Shown one piece after another: positions 37,601 to 47,216 of a stretch of 64,000 nt of DNA; position 1 is the stretch's first letter; the number at the start of each line of letters is the position of its first letter. Origin of the DNA: Ectothiorhodospiraceae bacterium BW-2 (GTDB taxonomy: Bacteria > Pseudomonadota > Gammaproteobacteria > Thiohalomonadales > Thiohalomonadaceae). Location: positions 434,001 through 498,000 of the forward strand of contig CP032507.1 in the NCBI GenBank assembly GCA_008375315.1, read 5' to 3'. Under the pieces are notes generated by a model. That model ran no database searches. It was not told where the DNA came from and saw only the letters and a list, made by a program, of their open reading frames with translations. Made by a program: the position numbers and the translations under genes.

Positions 37601-38455
37601 TAAATTTCCGAATCTTGCTATCTCTTTATGGCCTATTCTAATATAGTGCAATATTGCATCTAATGGAGTAGTGATATTAGACTGTGATAAATCAGTATGA
37701 ATATAGAGATAGAATTCCGGCTCAAACTTCTCTAATTTTAGCTGTAACGATTTTGGCTGTGACTCAAATAGTACCTGAAGGCTTGGAATGCGTCCTTCAA
37801 TCTTGCCACAGCGGTGCCAATGTCGCCTCAACTCCTCATCCGATAACTCAGCCAAATCTTCATAGTAGTTACGATAAAATATAATATCCGGTTCATTTAC
37901 GGATGAGTCAGTAGTGTCTATGTTTAACTGCTGCAGCAGTTGAGTCACATTTTTTAATAGCAGATGAGATGATGCTACATGTTGCTGTAACAGACTGTAG
38001 ATAGCTAGCCCTGAGTGAGGTAGAATCGCTTTTAGTGGAACAGTTAAAGTTTCAATCGTATAGTGGTAGCTTATTGGTGGAATTTGATAAATACAATTAT
38101 CTTTAGTTATCAAAACCAATCGATTACCAGAAGACCATGATGGTATTAACAGAGAAAAACCTAACTGACCAAGCTGCTCCTCCTTGACAGATTTAGCTTG
38201 CGCCACATCTTCACGACTTAGCCGCTTAAGCTGTTCTTCAGGAACAGATATCAGCTCAAACTCAACAGATGTCGAATTAGAGCTACTATTCGGTTGTAAA
38301 TATCCCCAACCTAAAATCTGCCGTTCTTTATCGAGTAACCAGCCACACCATAAACCGATGCTATCTATATGAATAGCTAAATCGATACATAACTCAATAG
38401 CGCTTAGCCGATTAATTGAGCTAATCTGTTTTAGCGTAACTATCGTTTGACTCAT
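34601..38455 (-). CDS. Giant multidomain protein with TPR and two GT4 domains
   Basis: About 1284 residues from ATG 38455, which overlaps the upstream stop as ATGA. In order: an unrecognised N-terminal domain (to ~210), degenerate NPDV-type modules (FEPEFYLYIHTDLSQSN and HYIRIGHKE), TPR repeats (about 355-460), a first GT4-like domain (RILIIGDHHVPQCVRYRINQ, IYEVDDLIFDP, WFEAACFSIPSVVS) and a second GT4 domain (MVVNVFFPPQAIGGATRVVA, HFHCVQRLT, SIWPESFGLVTREAAACGC). Two linked retaining transferases suggest polymer-building activity. The first domain resembles transferases that lack a full donor site, so one half may be structural. Confidence 0.85.
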   Translation of the reverse strand: MSQTIVTLKQISSINRLSAIELCIDLAIHIDSIGLWCGWLLDKERQILGWGYLQPNSSSNSTSVEFELISVPEEQLKRLSREDVAQAKSVKEEQLGQLGFSLLIPSWSSGNRLVLITKDNCIYQIPPISYHYTIETLTVPLKAILPHSGLAIYSLLQQHVASSHLLLKNVTQLLQQLNIDTTDSSVNEPDIIFYRNYYEDLAELSDEELRRHWHRCGKIEGRIPSLQVLFESQPKSLQLKLEKFEPEFYLYIHTDLSQSNITTPLDAILHYIRIGHKEIARFGNLMEWLNGRIKTEDINDIELNCDTVIALNLDKFPQIDIEKICQTLSGKKPLPLQLLPSKSDTAEIYKKLAIYQLEFSQSVEKEKDHVCASLLQLSLYFSKDSYCYELLGNLCFDKRDYYAAQEYYHQSLSVNHTKIWPMLNLVKSQFELQNYTKAIELLSEFIKCYPDYGELKVELDKVAEAYMLQLRSQLSIGFHETEQRSKMVSGLSEGVKKLYETYLLTFGVSEKLPPLCITDLTRILIIGDHHVPQCVRYRINQKIEQLSSVDIAVTVIDWIKFDSDAFNQLLLHDIVIFYRTPALPILIKAMAQLNSVGKLAIYEVDDLIFDPIYPPVLESYGGYVDYTTWRGLEQGMALNRAAIQCCQLGIASTIPLQRHLAALVQSKQALTHRNGLDHLNEIKSIDKGHKKTIDIFYGSGTMAHNSDFIELVLPALIRLLEKYQNVRLIVVGYLALPQSFTQQFFEQIIMLPLVKQVQSYWQLLQQADINIAVLHQDKINDCKSELKWFEAACFSIPSVVSHTENYRDIVIDGVDGVLAATVDDWYRQLERLIVEPEYRQKIGSQALNRVEKEYAVTILGSQLKQQLVDWISRHNQKSKPKIMVVNVFFPPQAIGGATRVVADNIDILLESYSDKFQLVAFTSDNYCTEPYQLSAYNYKGVRVYRTTVKWRENMDWHAEDSEIETLFNQVLALEQPDLVHFHCVQRLTASVVVAANKRKIPYFITLHDAWWISDYQFLVDGQGRVYPDGHPDPYQIIPLPEGISLDASLQRRAMLRKLLQSADKLLLVSAAFARLYQKNGFENIVVTRNGLSAKTAWRPKQTQQESAVICGHIGGISAHKGYDLLKLAVEQVRPKNLRFIVVDHAKVEGERYQRHWGETPVTFMGRLSQQRMVEFYQQMDILFAPSIWPESFGLVTREAAACGCWVVASNRGGIGEDVIEGKSGHVIEPTVEALVAVIEQIDANPLWYKGLAQAKKPRYVAEQVEEIVACYRHIVNGVKETMDI

Positions 38456-39411
38456 GGTTGCCACTCTCCCAAAACATGTCCCTCGCTGCTTTGAACCGTT
38501 AACGGCTCGGTTAAATATTTTTTTGGAACATGGTAACCAATACAGCCCCCTCTGACCGGATTAAATTGTGCTAACTGCGGCTGAAATTCCGTCGCATAAC
38601 AGTAATAGAGTACGACTCCGTTACTATTTAACACCTCAATTTTTACCGGGTGATCACTATGACTATAGTAACACCATCCGCTAATCCCACGCGGTACATT
38701 TTTTAGGCCATCGCTTCGATAGAGATAGTATCCTGACTGCTCATATTCGCTATATTGCTGTTCAAAACGGGCTAACGCTTTAGCATATAGCCGCATATCT
38801 TGCCGATTTTGTTGTTTAATTAACTGCTCTGTTGCGGGTTCTACCTGATAGAGCTCCTCCGTTCGCTGTTGATTAAAATTTAATTTTAACTCTTCAATGG
38901 AGATATTCCATAGTTTGGCTAGTAGCTGTAGTGAAATAGTGAATTTTTCGGTTAGCCCAATAAAACCGATTAGATTAAGTGGATAGTTGTTAAAACTTCT
39001 ATTTTGTAAATTACGAAATTGGGGCTGGCGACAAAACACTTCTAAACTCTGCTTATATCCGCCATGTCTCTTAAAGTGGTAGTAGTGTGAAATCACTTGC
39101 TGCACCGGATCGCGCACAAAGGTAGCGATATTTTTCGCTAAAATAAAATGGCTATATCGCTTTATTCCAAAATGCCCTGCGATTAATGATCGAGAAGAGC
39201 ATTTACCTAAATATTCAAATAACCGATATGAGTCGGGAATCTCTCCATAGAGGAGATCGCTCACTAAAGCACTAGTCTCTGATGCTGTTTTACCATAATC
39301 ATAGTAAACAGACTCTTTCCCTAACGCCTGTTCAAAAGCAATACGCAGACTAGTGCCTGCCGTTTTAGGTATATGAACAAAAAGACATATTGAGTTATTG
39401 ATTGTATTCAT
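38452..39411 (-). CDS. Sulfotransferase family protein
   Basis: This 319-residue protein begins with LFVHIPKTAGTSLRIAFEQA; the PAPS 5' loop PKTAGTS is at 15-21. FVRDPVQQVISHYYHFKRHGG is the 3'-phosphate-binding helix. This is the Sulfotransfer_2 pattern of polysaccharide (heparan/chondroitin-like) sulfotransferases. A C-terminal ~80-residue extension (DGLKNVPRGISGWCYYS) resembles the small beta domain at the N-terminus of the neighbouring glycosyltransferase. It is translationally coupled (ATGA) to the giant GT4 gene downstream. Confidence 0.87.
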   Translation of the reverse strand: MNTINNSICLFVHIPKTAGTSLRIAFEQALGKESVYYDYGKTASETSALVSDLLYGEIPDSYRLFEYLGKCSSRSLIAGHFGIKRYSHFILAKNIATFVRDPVQQVISHYYHFKRHGGYKQSLEVFCRQPQFRNLQNRSFNNYPLNLIGFIGLTEKFTISLQLLAKLWNISIEELKLNFNQQRTEELYQVEPATEQLIKQQNRQDMRLYAKALARFEQQYSEYEQSGYYLYRSDGLKNVPRGISGWCYYSHSDHPVKIEVLNSNGVVLYYCYATEFQPQLAQFNPVRGGCIGYHVPKKYLTEPLTVQSSEGHVLGEWQP

Positions 39412-39420
39412 ACTATAAAA

Positions 39421-41769
39421 TCAATCGATGGCTAAAGAAAAATCCTCATACTGCCGTGTTAGATACGGACTATAGTAGGGATCATTTTGTAATATATCGC
39501 CCCATTTATGCTGCATAAACCTCACCTCACTCTCAAATCGAGCCCGTTTTTCCGGGGTATCATCCTCTCCCCGACTTAATGATTCATGGTGGTAGAGCTC
39601 TGCATAAGGCGTCCAAAGATTACGGTAACCCGCCTCTCTCACTTTAAGACAGAAATCGACATCGTTAAAAGCAATTTTCAAATTCTCCTCATCTAGCCCA
39701 CCCACCTGTTGATAGATCTCTTTTCGAACTAATAGACAGGCAGCGGTAACGGCAGAGCAGTTTTGTACCAGATTTAGTCTATCGAAATAGCCTGAGCTCT
39801 CTTTAGGAAAATACTTATGCGCATGACCAGCCACCCCCCCTATTCCTAAGATAACCCCACCATGTTGAATGGTGTTATTACTATAATACAGCTTAGCTCC
39901 GACACAGCCGATATCGGGACGCATCGCATGACTGACCATCTCAGTAAGCCAGTTTGAGTTAATCACTTCAATATCGTTGTTTATTAATCCAATAACCTCC
40001 CCTTTTGCATACTGTACTCCTAAGTTATTGAGCAGCGAGAAGTTAAACGGTACATCATGACGATAGATCGATATATTTTTTTTCTCGGTTATCTGCTCAA
40101 AATAATGCAAAGTCTCCTTTTCAACACTACCATTATCGATAATAATAATTTCATAATTTTCATATATTGTCTTAAATAAAAGAGACTCTATTGCATTTTT
40201 TAGAAGATTAACTCTATCACGAGTAGCTATAATTAATGATACTAACGGTAATTTATCAGGAAGTGGCCAAATAATATGATAGCTATTTATCGCAATCCCC
40301 GCAGTCACCCGACCCGTTTGGCTATATCGACCATTAAAATAGTCACTCAAGGCCTTAATACCCGCACATTGAGTATATTGCTTTGCATCAGGAGATGCTG
40401 CGGTTGACTCTTCATGACTACGCCAGTGGTACAGTAGATACGAAATATGCTCTATCTCACTATCGTCTATCTGCTGCAATGTTCGTAAAATCAGATCATA
40501 GTCCTGACTCCCTTCAACGCCAGGACGAAACCCGCCAATTAACTCTATGACGCGACGCTCTATCGCAACTAAATGACCTAAATAGTTGTGTGAATAGAAT
40601 AGATCCCGATTCCACTCCGATTTAAAATGGGGCTGGTAGAGTCCCCCGTCACAACTGACTTTATCCTCATCACTGTAGAGCAGTTTGACTGTTGGCCTCT
40701 GCTGAATTACCGTTGCCAAATGGTAGAGTGCATCGGGTGTCAACTGATCATCATGATCGAGTAGTACCATATAGTCTCCAGTTGCCAGCTGTAATGCACT
40801 ATTAGAGGCTACTGATATGTGGCCATTTTCAGTACGAAAAACCACTTTAATCCGGTTATCTACCTCCTGATATCGGGTTAGTAGTGTTCTAGTTGCTACA
40901 TCGGTAGAGGCATCATCCGCTACACAGAGCTCCCAATAGGGATAGACTTGAGCTAAAACTGACTCAATACACTGCTGCAGATAGTCCGCTTTAGTATTAT
41001 AGACCGGAACAATCACTGAAAATTTAGGCGTCGCGTTAGCTGCTGTTAGATCTGAGATTTGCTGTAAAGAGGGCTGCTGCTTGTTAATAAATTCGCGCAG
41101 CCAACTATCTAAATCGAAAGGGAGCTTTAATACTGGCAGTAGCTGGCTATCATTAACTCGAATAGGATGGAAATTTTCCAACTTAGCAACCCGAGCTTGC
41201 TGTAATAACTCTTGATACCAAGGATACTTAATCCTACAACAGAAACCGCTATGGAGATAGCTCTTGCCAAACTGCTTAGCAATATCGACTCTAGGCAGCC
41301 ATGCCACCTGCAGTGTTAACCAACTGTCATTAATATTGAGCCATAAATTAATCGAACTATTGCCTCGGCGCTTAACCCAACCGTAAATGGCGTTCGCCTG
41401 AATATCTTCAACAAAACCGTCACTACAATAACTAGCTGCATAGGCTGAAAAACTTTGCCGCTCTAGCGCATCTGCTGCAATGATTAAACTATCGTTGTTA
41501 GCATATAACCACTTAAACCGTTGCTTATAACGGGCAATAATATAATATTGCCATGGCAGCAAGGCACAGACAAACCCGCCATAACTCCACTCCTCTCCCA
41601 ATTTATCAGCCACATCACTGCGTTGATACCACTCTGGCTGCAACGGATATTTTTGACCAAACAGGGTTAAGGTGATGGTGATCTTTTCATCGGCTCTTCG
41701 CGCAACCCAGCCACTCAGAGCATTAGGCTGCACCGCCTCAACATAGCCTTCCCTTACTCTACGCAACAT
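39421..41769 (-). CDS. Tandem GT2 glycosyltransferase with two N-terminal beta modules
   Basis: 782 residues. Two N-terminal copies of a short module (VEAVQPNALSGWVARRA and VEDIQANAIYGWVKRRG) precede two GT2 domains. The first has FSVIVPVYNTKADYLQQCI, VADDASTD and LLDHDDQLTPDAL. The second has VSLIIATRDRVNLLKNAI, IIIDNGSVE and INNDIEVINSNWL. Two active sites in one chain are typical of enzymes that lay down a repeating disaccharide. The start overlaps the upstream gene by 16 nt. Sulfotransferase gene 38452 follows after 9 nt. Confidence 0.88.
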   Translation of the reverse strand: MLRRVREGYVEAVQPNALSGWVARRADEKITITLTLFGQKYPLQPEWYQRSDVADKLGEEWSYGGFVCALLPWQYYIIARYKQRFKWLYANNDSLIIAADALERQSFSAYAASYCSDGFVEDIQANAIYGWVKRRGNSSINLWLNINDSWLTLQVAWLPRVDIAKQFGKSYLHSGFCCRIKYPWYQELLQQARVAKLENFHPIRVNDSQLLPVLKLPFDLDSWLREFINKQQPSLQQISDLTAANATPKFSVIVPVYNTKADYLQQCIESVLAQVYPYWELCVADDASTDVATRTLLTRYQEVDNRIKVVFRTENGHISVASNSALQLATGDYMVLLDHDDQLTPDALYHLATVIQQRPTVKLLYSDEDKVSCDGGLYQPHFKSEWNRDLFYSHNYLGHLVAIERRVIELIGGFRPGVEGSQDYDLILRTLQQIDDSEIEHISYLLYHWRSHEESTAASPDAKQYTQCAGIKALSDYFNGRYSQTGRVTAGIAINSYHIIWPLPDKLPLVSLIIATRDRVNLLKNAIESLLFKTIYENYEIIIIDNGSVEKETLHYFEQITEKKNISIYRHDVPFNFSLLNNLGVQYAKGEVIGLINNDIEVINSNWLTEMVSHAMRPDIGCVGAKLYYSNNTIQHGGVILGIGGVAGHAHKYFPKESSGYFDRLNLVQNCSAVTAACLLVRKEIYQQVGGLDEENLKIAFNDVDFCLKVREAGYRNLWTPYAELYHHESLSRGEDDTPEKRARFESEVRFMQHKWGDILQNDPYYSPYLTRQYEDFSLAID

Positions 41770-44375
41770 TGGGCTCGGATGCTATCTAGCGCATTAACAA
41801 GCTGCCGACTCTGTTCCGATCGTGCATAGCTTAACGGCATTAAATGGTAACCCTCTTCTAGTTGGCGTAACCGTTCAGCAATGGCTCCGATATCAAAAGC
41901 GATCACCGGATAGCCTGTTGTGAGTGCTAGTGATAAGGTATAGCTATAGGTTTCAGGCCACACCGAAGGGAGCCAAACATAGTGGGGATTAAGTTGAGCT
42001 AACATGTTCGGCCCATCCACCTCCTGATAGCGCCCGGTAATGACAACCCCCTCCTGTCGTAGTAATTTATCATCCATGGTATAGCCCATCACAGTCAGGC
42101 GTAGCGGTAGCTGCTGCGCTCTAATCAATCGCGCTAAATGCAAAATAACCAAATAGCCCTTTATCGCCGATACCGCTCCTGGAATCACCAAATGCAGCGG
42201 CTCGTTATGACTCAGCTTAGGTTGTTTAAAGTTAAGTGCATTAATATCGATCTCTTCATGCGGCGTAGTGCATAGACTCAATTCAGAGTAGTAGCGTCTT
42301 AACCGATTGGCAACATCTTCACTCGGCACATTAACACAGTCGGCCTGCTCTAATATCGGCTGATGCAGCCGCCGCCACCAGCCAATATCGGTTACTGCAA
42401 AGTCGGAACCGAGCTGAGTTAAGCATCGATTACACCCCATCTCATCCGGTTCACCACAATAATAACCGTTACGATCATGCAGATTGATACGGGGACAGAT
42501 CACTTTATAGTCATGAATATTGACCTCTAGCCGCAGCTGGTACTGTTGGCACCACTGTCCGATGCGTGTCGCCATATCGGGTTGAAAATCGGTCAGACCA
42601 TGGCTATGAATTTCGCTAATTTTAAACCGCTGTAGCAGCTCAGCTATCGCACTATCATCACTAAAGACTACCTCTGGCATAGAGGGGGTGTTTCTTACTA
42701 ATGGGTGAGAAAAGGAGCCGGTTTGCGCCATTTTATGTAGAGGACGCAAAAAAAAGACTCCCTTATTCAACGACATCAGTCGTTGTACATCTTCACTAAT
42801 ATGACGCTCGGTCCCTCCGCCTCGATCATGAGAGATAATCAGAATATTCTCCCGCTTACAGTAGCGCTGTAACCGAGCCATATCGATTGCATAACGATAA
42901 CGCAGCAGAGGATCAGCATCAATAAAACGGGCCACATCACGATGATAGCGCGGAAAATCGCGCCGAATACGCCGCATCGCTACCTGAATTCGCTTCTCCC
43001 GCTCTCCCTGAAACGAAACCGCCCCCCAGTGACGCACAAAAATATCGGTTGCAATGCGGTTTTTATAACCTGCGACGATAGCCCGCTGACAAAAATCGTT
43101 CTCTTCGCCATAGCCTCTGCCGTAGCGTTTGACATTAAATAGGCCAATACGATCTAATACCTCACGCCGAATATAGAGACAAAAACCAACTCCGGTAGGC
43201 GTTTCAACCGATGCCCCCCGATTCACCTGCTCCATTAGCTGATCTAACTGACCATCTTCCAACTCTAACTGATAGGTATTGTCGTGTAAAAAACGGGGGT
43301 AGCTGCATATTGTCGCGTTATTAGAGATCGGCGTTACCGTGGCCGTGTGCGGCTGCTGCGCGTGATCATAGAGCCGATCCAGCCAACGATCAAAGACTTC
43401 AATATCGCTATTTAACAGCACGACATCACGCTGCTGATGCTGCTCCATGCCTCTATTTACGGTAGCAACAAATCCAAGGTTACGCGGTTGATTAATGAGG
43501 GTAAAGAGGCCGTCATCTGATAGTTGTTGCAGTGTATCGGCTAACTCACTATCCGGGGTGTGATCATTAATAACGATTAACTCATAGTCGATCGCCGTAG
43601 CCGCCTGCAGCACACTAGCAATAGCGCGTAAGGTCTCAGTTTTACCGCGATAGATCGGCATAATGACATCGACAACGGCACTCCCCATATTTTTACGCGG
43701 TACAAGGTTTTGCCACAAGTGACTATCGGGCAGGGGTAGCTGTAATCGACACAACGGCTGCTGTATCGTGGCATCATGAAACGAAATCATGGTATCACGA
43801 TTATGGTAACGCCCCTGCTGCAGATAGTGGATGAGCGGATTTACACGCTGGCGAGCGACATCGGGGTTGGTATCAAGATAGTAACGGCTGTCAAACTGGG
43901 GTGACGGGGCTCGCCCCTCCTGCCCACCATAGAAGATGAAGTGCCACAGTGGCTCTACTCGGCTCTGAACAACATCGCTATTTCGGGCTATATAGTAGCT
44001 TAAATCAAACCAAGGACTCGGAGAGAGGCTGCAATAGCGCCCAACCCAAAGATAGTGCAACAGGCTGTTGCTGCGTTTAACCCAAAAGTCACTACGGTGG
44101 CTGCGGTAGTAGCTGGGATCAAACAGCAGGTGAGGTCTTCGCCCTTCACGATCGCCATCGCGCACATAGTGTTCTAACGGTTCGACAGCAGCACTCTGCA
44201 CATCGGGATTCTGCTTCAGATAGCTCTCGGCATCAAACAGACCACTGCGCTCAATCTGTCGCTGCAGATAGCGATAGTAGAATCGACGGCAGCCACACAG
44301 ATGGGTGATAATTTTAACCAGCCATAGCAGCGCTATCCGGACTGAACCGACAGCAAACCGTAAACGCTGTATCAC
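41754..44375 (-). CDS. NPDV-module glycosyltransferase with GT2 and GT4 domains
   Basis: 873 residues. After a basic hydrophobic start come four NPDV-type modules (about 45-200; for example FDAESYLKQNPDV and FDSRYYLDTNPDV). A GT2 domain follows (VDVIMPIYRGKTETLRAI, VINDHTPDSE, LLNSDIEVFDRW, YGRGYGEENDFCQRA). The C-terminal GT4-like domain (NILIISHDRGGGTERHISED, VVITGRYQEVDGPNML, LPSVWPETYSYTLSLALTTG) ends the protein. The same modules end the coiled-coil protein at 21640-23916, suggesting the two interact. Start GTG; 25 nt after the export gene. Confidence 0.87.
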   Translation of the reverse strand: MIQRLRFAVGSVRIALLWLVKIITHLCGCRRFYYRYLQRQIERSGLFDAESYLKQNPDVQSAAVEPLEHYVRDGDREGRRPHLLFDPSYYRSHRSDFWVKRSNSLLHYLWVGRYCSLSPSPWFDLSYYIARNSDVVQSRVEPLWHFIFYGGQEGRAPSPQFDSRYYLDTNPDVARQRVNPLIHYLQQGRYHNRDTMISFHDATIQQPLCRLQLPLPDSHLWQNLVPRKNMGSAVVDVIMPIYRGKTETLRAIASVLQAATAIDYELIVINDHTPDSELADTLQQLSDDGLFTLINQPRNLGFVATVNRGMEQHQQRDVVLLNSDIEVFDRWLDRLYDHAQQPHTATVTPISNNATICSYPRFLHDNTYQLELEDGQLDQLMEQVNRGASVETPTGVGFCLYIRREVLDRIGLFNVKRYGRGYGEENDFCQRAIVAGYKNRIATDIFVRHWGAVSFQGEREKRIQVAMRRIRRDFPRYHRDVARFIDADPLLRYRYAIDMARLQRYCKRENILIISHDRGGGTERHISEDVQRLMSLNKGVFFLRPLHKMAQTGSFSHPLVRNTPSMPEVVFSDDSAIAELLQRFKISEIHSHGLTDFQPDMATRIGQWCQQYQLRLEVNIHDYKVICPRINLHDRNGYYCGEPDEMGCNRCLTQLGSDFAVTDIGWWRRLHQPILEQADCVNVPSEDVANRLRRYYSELSLCTTPHEEIDINALNFKQPKLSHNEPLHLVIPGAVSAIKGYLVILHLARLIRAQQLPLRLTVMGYTMDDKLLRQEGVVITGRYQEVDGPNMLAQLNPHYVWLPSVWPETYSYTLSLALTTGYPVIAFDIGAIAERLRQLEEGYHLMPLSYARSEQSRQLVNALDSIRAQCCVE

Positions 44376-44400
44376 AATAGCTTAATGGCTAATAGTGCGG

Positions 44401-46089
44401 TTAGAGATCGAGCACAACTTTAGCACTAATGGCCACCTGATAGATAATCTGCATCATATCCTTCCAAAACTGGCGCGATTTTAGCTCAACCCGAGGCAAA
44501 ACCATGACCTCATCACCGCTTTTGATTAATAGCTGTTTACCGCTATCGCTATAGGTTGAAAAACTACCATCGCTATGGGCGATCACAATACGGGAGGTAT
44601 CGGCACTTTGACTATACCCACCGGAGAGATCGATATAGTCATCCAGCCCTAGAACTGCATCATAGGCGATAGCATTTGGATAGAGCACTTCCCCACTCAC
44701 CAACACCAAGCCATCTTTAGTCGGAATACGAATAATATCGCCACTCTCTAGGGGAAGCTCCATCAGTTGGCTACTTCTGGCAATCACTACCTGCCCTTTA
44801 GGTTCAATGTCACGCGCGAGCTGTATCCAGCGTAAAATTAATTCCGCTTCATTTTTACGCAGCTCTGCTTCAGCCGAAGAGCCGGAGCGAGTGGTGAGAA
44901 TACGGGTCTCCATTCCATCAAGAGCCCGATTCAGACTCTCTTTTTGCCGCTCAGCTACACTGTGGCGAAACAGTTGCGGATAGTATAGGTCTGAGCGGCT
45001 GTTAAACTCAATTTTTGCCAACAGCTCCCCCATTAGGGTACCACTTGGCAAGACATACTCCTGTGGGCTGTTATGAGCACCCTCGACTCTTACCGAGATA
45101 GTTCCAGCCTTTTTATCTGCCGTCACCGCTACCACATCACCCGCATAAACCACACTCCCCTGTAACCCCTCTAGCGGCAGATAGTCAACATTAGTCGTCA
45201 TGCCACTGTTACGGGTAATCCGAATATGGGTTGCCACCGGCTCGGGTCGGGCTAATGAGAGCAGCGCATCGAGGCTAAATTGTGATGATTTAAACTCAAA
45301 CTGCTTCGGGTTCTCAACCAGTCCGGTCACCTGTACTACCTTTTGCCGTGGTGGTACAAAGATTACATCCCCCGAACGGAGCTGATAGTGAGGCAAGACT
45401 CCATTTACCAAAAAATCGTAGAGATTAATCTTTGCCCGAATCTGGTTACCTCGTTTAATCTGAATATCCAAAAAGGTACCCCGCTCGGTATCGATCCCCC
45501 CCGCTTTATCGAGATAGTAGAGCACACTATCCATACTAGTACCACCGTAGGCACCGGGTCGGTTAACATAGCCGCCGACATAGACCTGTAATGGCTGGGC
45601 TGCTGCTAGGGTGACATAACTAAAGACATTGGCTTTAAAGGTTCGTTTAATCGCTTTTTCAACAAGCTGTTGCAGATCACGATTAGCAACCCCCTGTAGT
45701 TTTACCGGCCCGACATGAGGAATAAAGATATTCCCCTGCAGATCAACATCAAGCAGGGTATCGATTTCAAACCCGCCCCACATTCTTAGCTGCACCCGAT
45801 CCCCCTGATGAATCACATAGTCAGGATTAAAGGGAGTCCCCTCTTCTGCTGCAAAGGCACCGGTAAAGAGCTGTGCCCCAAAGACATCGCTCTCAAGATT
45901 ATATTGGTAATCCTCCTGCTGCGGTAGTAGCGGCACCCCACTCTCTGTCGCAGTAGCAGTATCGATTGCTGTCCTAGGGGGAGGAGAAGATAACCCGAGC
46001 GCTTGATTCACGCCAAAAAGGTCATTAGCCGTAGCGACCGTGACAACCAGAATAGGTAACAGAATAGAATAGGCGAAAGGTTTTACCAT
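44401..46089 (-). CDS. Polysaccharide export protein, KpsD/Wza family
   Basis: This 562-residue protein has an N-terminal signal peptide (about 1-22). The polysaccharide export domain reads VIHQGDRVQLRMWGGFEIDT and LDLQGNIFIPHVGPVKLQG-like, followed by several SLBB-type beta-grasp repeats (VYVGGYVNRPGAYGG, VVQVTGLVENPKQFEF, VLVSGEVLYPNAIAYD). The length matches KpsD (about 560) rather than Wza (about 380), and no lipobox cysteine is visible. It should form the periplasmic/outer-membrane part of the capsule export channel with the KpsE-like protein 5 nt upstream. Confidence 0.92.
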   Translation of the reverse strand: MVKPFAYSILLPILVVTVATANDLFGVNQALGLSSPPPRTAIDTATATESGVPLLPQQEDYQYNLESDVFGAQLFTGAFAAEEGTPFNPDYVIHQGDRVQLRMWGGFEIDTLLDVDLQGNIFIPHVGPVKLQGVANRDLQQLVEKAIKRTFKANVFSYVTLAAAQPLQVYVGGYVNRPGAYGGTSMDSVLYYLDKAGGIDTERGTFLDIQIKRGNQIRAKINLYDFLVNGVLPHYQLRSGDVIFVPPRQKVVQVTGLVENPKQFEFKSSQFSLDALLSLARPEPVATHIRITRNSGMTTNVDYLPLEGLQGSVVYAGDVVAVTADKKAGTISVRVEGAHNSPQEYVLPSGTLMGELLAKIEFNSRSDLYYPQLFRHSVAERQKESLNRALDGMETRILTTRSGSSAEAELRKNEAELILRWIQLARDIEPKGQVVIARSSQLMELPLESGDIIRIPTKDGLVLVSGEVLYPNAIAYDAVLGLDDYIDLSGGYSQSADTSRIVIAHSDGSFSTYSDSGKQLLIKSGDEVMVLPRVELKSRQFWKDMMQIIYQVAISAKVVLDL

Positions 46090-46094
46090 AACAA

Positions 46095-47186
46095 TTAATC
46101 CTGATGATCACGAATGATAGATAACATTAACTCAAAAATAGCCGCTAAAATGAGTGCCGCTAAGGTAAAAGCGAGGCTATTATATATCCTCTCCGGCATC
46201 AGCGGATATTGCGGTGAGGTCGGGCTCTGCAAAATAGAGACCTTTTTCAAGGTACGGGTCGCATCAATGCGCCCCTTCTCTAGGGCCACTAATGCCGTCC
46301 GATAGGTATCCTGAGCAAACTCATCCATCAGTTTCAAACTTTGGTACTCCTGTACCGTCTGATTCAGCGCCTCCCCACTACTAGAGGCGAGGCGGCGCTT
46401 CTCGGCAGCGATCTGCTCCTTAACTGACTGGATCTGCATATCGGCCTCGACGACAGCCGAGGCATCTCTGCTGAGATAAGCTAACATGGTCGAACGCTTA
46501 GTATTTAACTCAGTTAACTGTCCTTCAAGTTTATTAATCGTCGCCGCTAGACTCTGTACTGTCCCCTCCGGCGAGACCATCTCATTGCGGTTCTGAAACT
46601 CCAACAGCTGCTGTCTAGCGGCGAGTGCAGTAGCTTGGCGCTCATCTACCTGCTGCTCTAAAAAGGCGACCTGTTCACGCGCTAACCGATGAGCGAGCAG
46701 ATTCATATAGCGCTCACCATCCTCGACTAAACGCGATGCAATTGCTTTAGCCATCTCCGGCGTATAAGCCTGTGCCTGAATCACCAAAATCCCCGCCTCT
46801 GGGTCAAATTCAATGAGAGTGCGATCCTGATAGTGGCTATGAAACCACTCTATCGGCGCATCCGCCTGCCACATCCGCGAAATAATATCATACGCCGGAT
46901 CACTATAGTGGTGGCGCAGGTCAAGCTGTTCATCTAGTAGCAACAGCATATCGACAGAGAGCAGATAGTCCATTAACAGCAACTGCTCAGTATTGCTAAT
47001 TGAACTACTACCCGTCAGTATGGCGCTAAAATCGACACTCTGCCCGCCACTCATATCGGTACGCTGAATCACGATATGCGCTTCAGAGATATAGCGATCT
47101 GAGGCAATAAAAGCCCAATAAGTAGCAACTAAAATTGAGGCGATCAGCGCTAAGCGAAACGAGTTTTTTTTCGGAATCCACTTCAT
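46095..47186 (-). CDS. Capsule export inner-membrane protein, KpsE/CtrB type
   Basis: About 363 residues from ATG 47186, which has AAGGA upstream; the TTG at 47195 is a longer alternative. Transmembrane segments near residues 10-28 and 335-353 flank a large periplasmic coiled-coil domain (HRLAREQVAFLEQQVDERQ, INKLEGQLTELNTKR). A PxxP-type motif (SPTSPQYPLMPERIYN) sits before the second membrane segment. This is the polysaccharide co-polymerase layout of ABC-dependent capsules. It links the ABC transporter to the KpsD-like protein. Confidence 0.9.
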   Translation of the reverse strand: MKWIPKKNSFRLALIASILVATYWAFIASDRYISEAHIVIQRTDMSGGQSVDFSAILTGSSSISNTEQLLLMDYLLSVDMLLLLDEQLDLRHHYSDPAYDIISRMWQADAPIEWFHSHYQDRTLIEFDPEAGILVIQAQAYTPEMAKAIASRLVEDGERYMNLLAHRLAREQVAFLEQQVDERQATALAARQQLLEFQNRNEMVSPEGTVQSLAATINKLEGQLTELNTKRSTMLAYLSRDASAVVEADMQIQSVKEQIAAEKRRLASSSGEALNQTVQEYQSLKLMDEFAQDTYRTALVALEKGRIDATRTLKKVSILQSPTSPQYPLMPERIYNSLAFTLAALILAAIFELMLSIIRDHQD

Positions 47187-47216
47187 GGTTAACAATCCTT
47201 AGATAATGCTATGAGT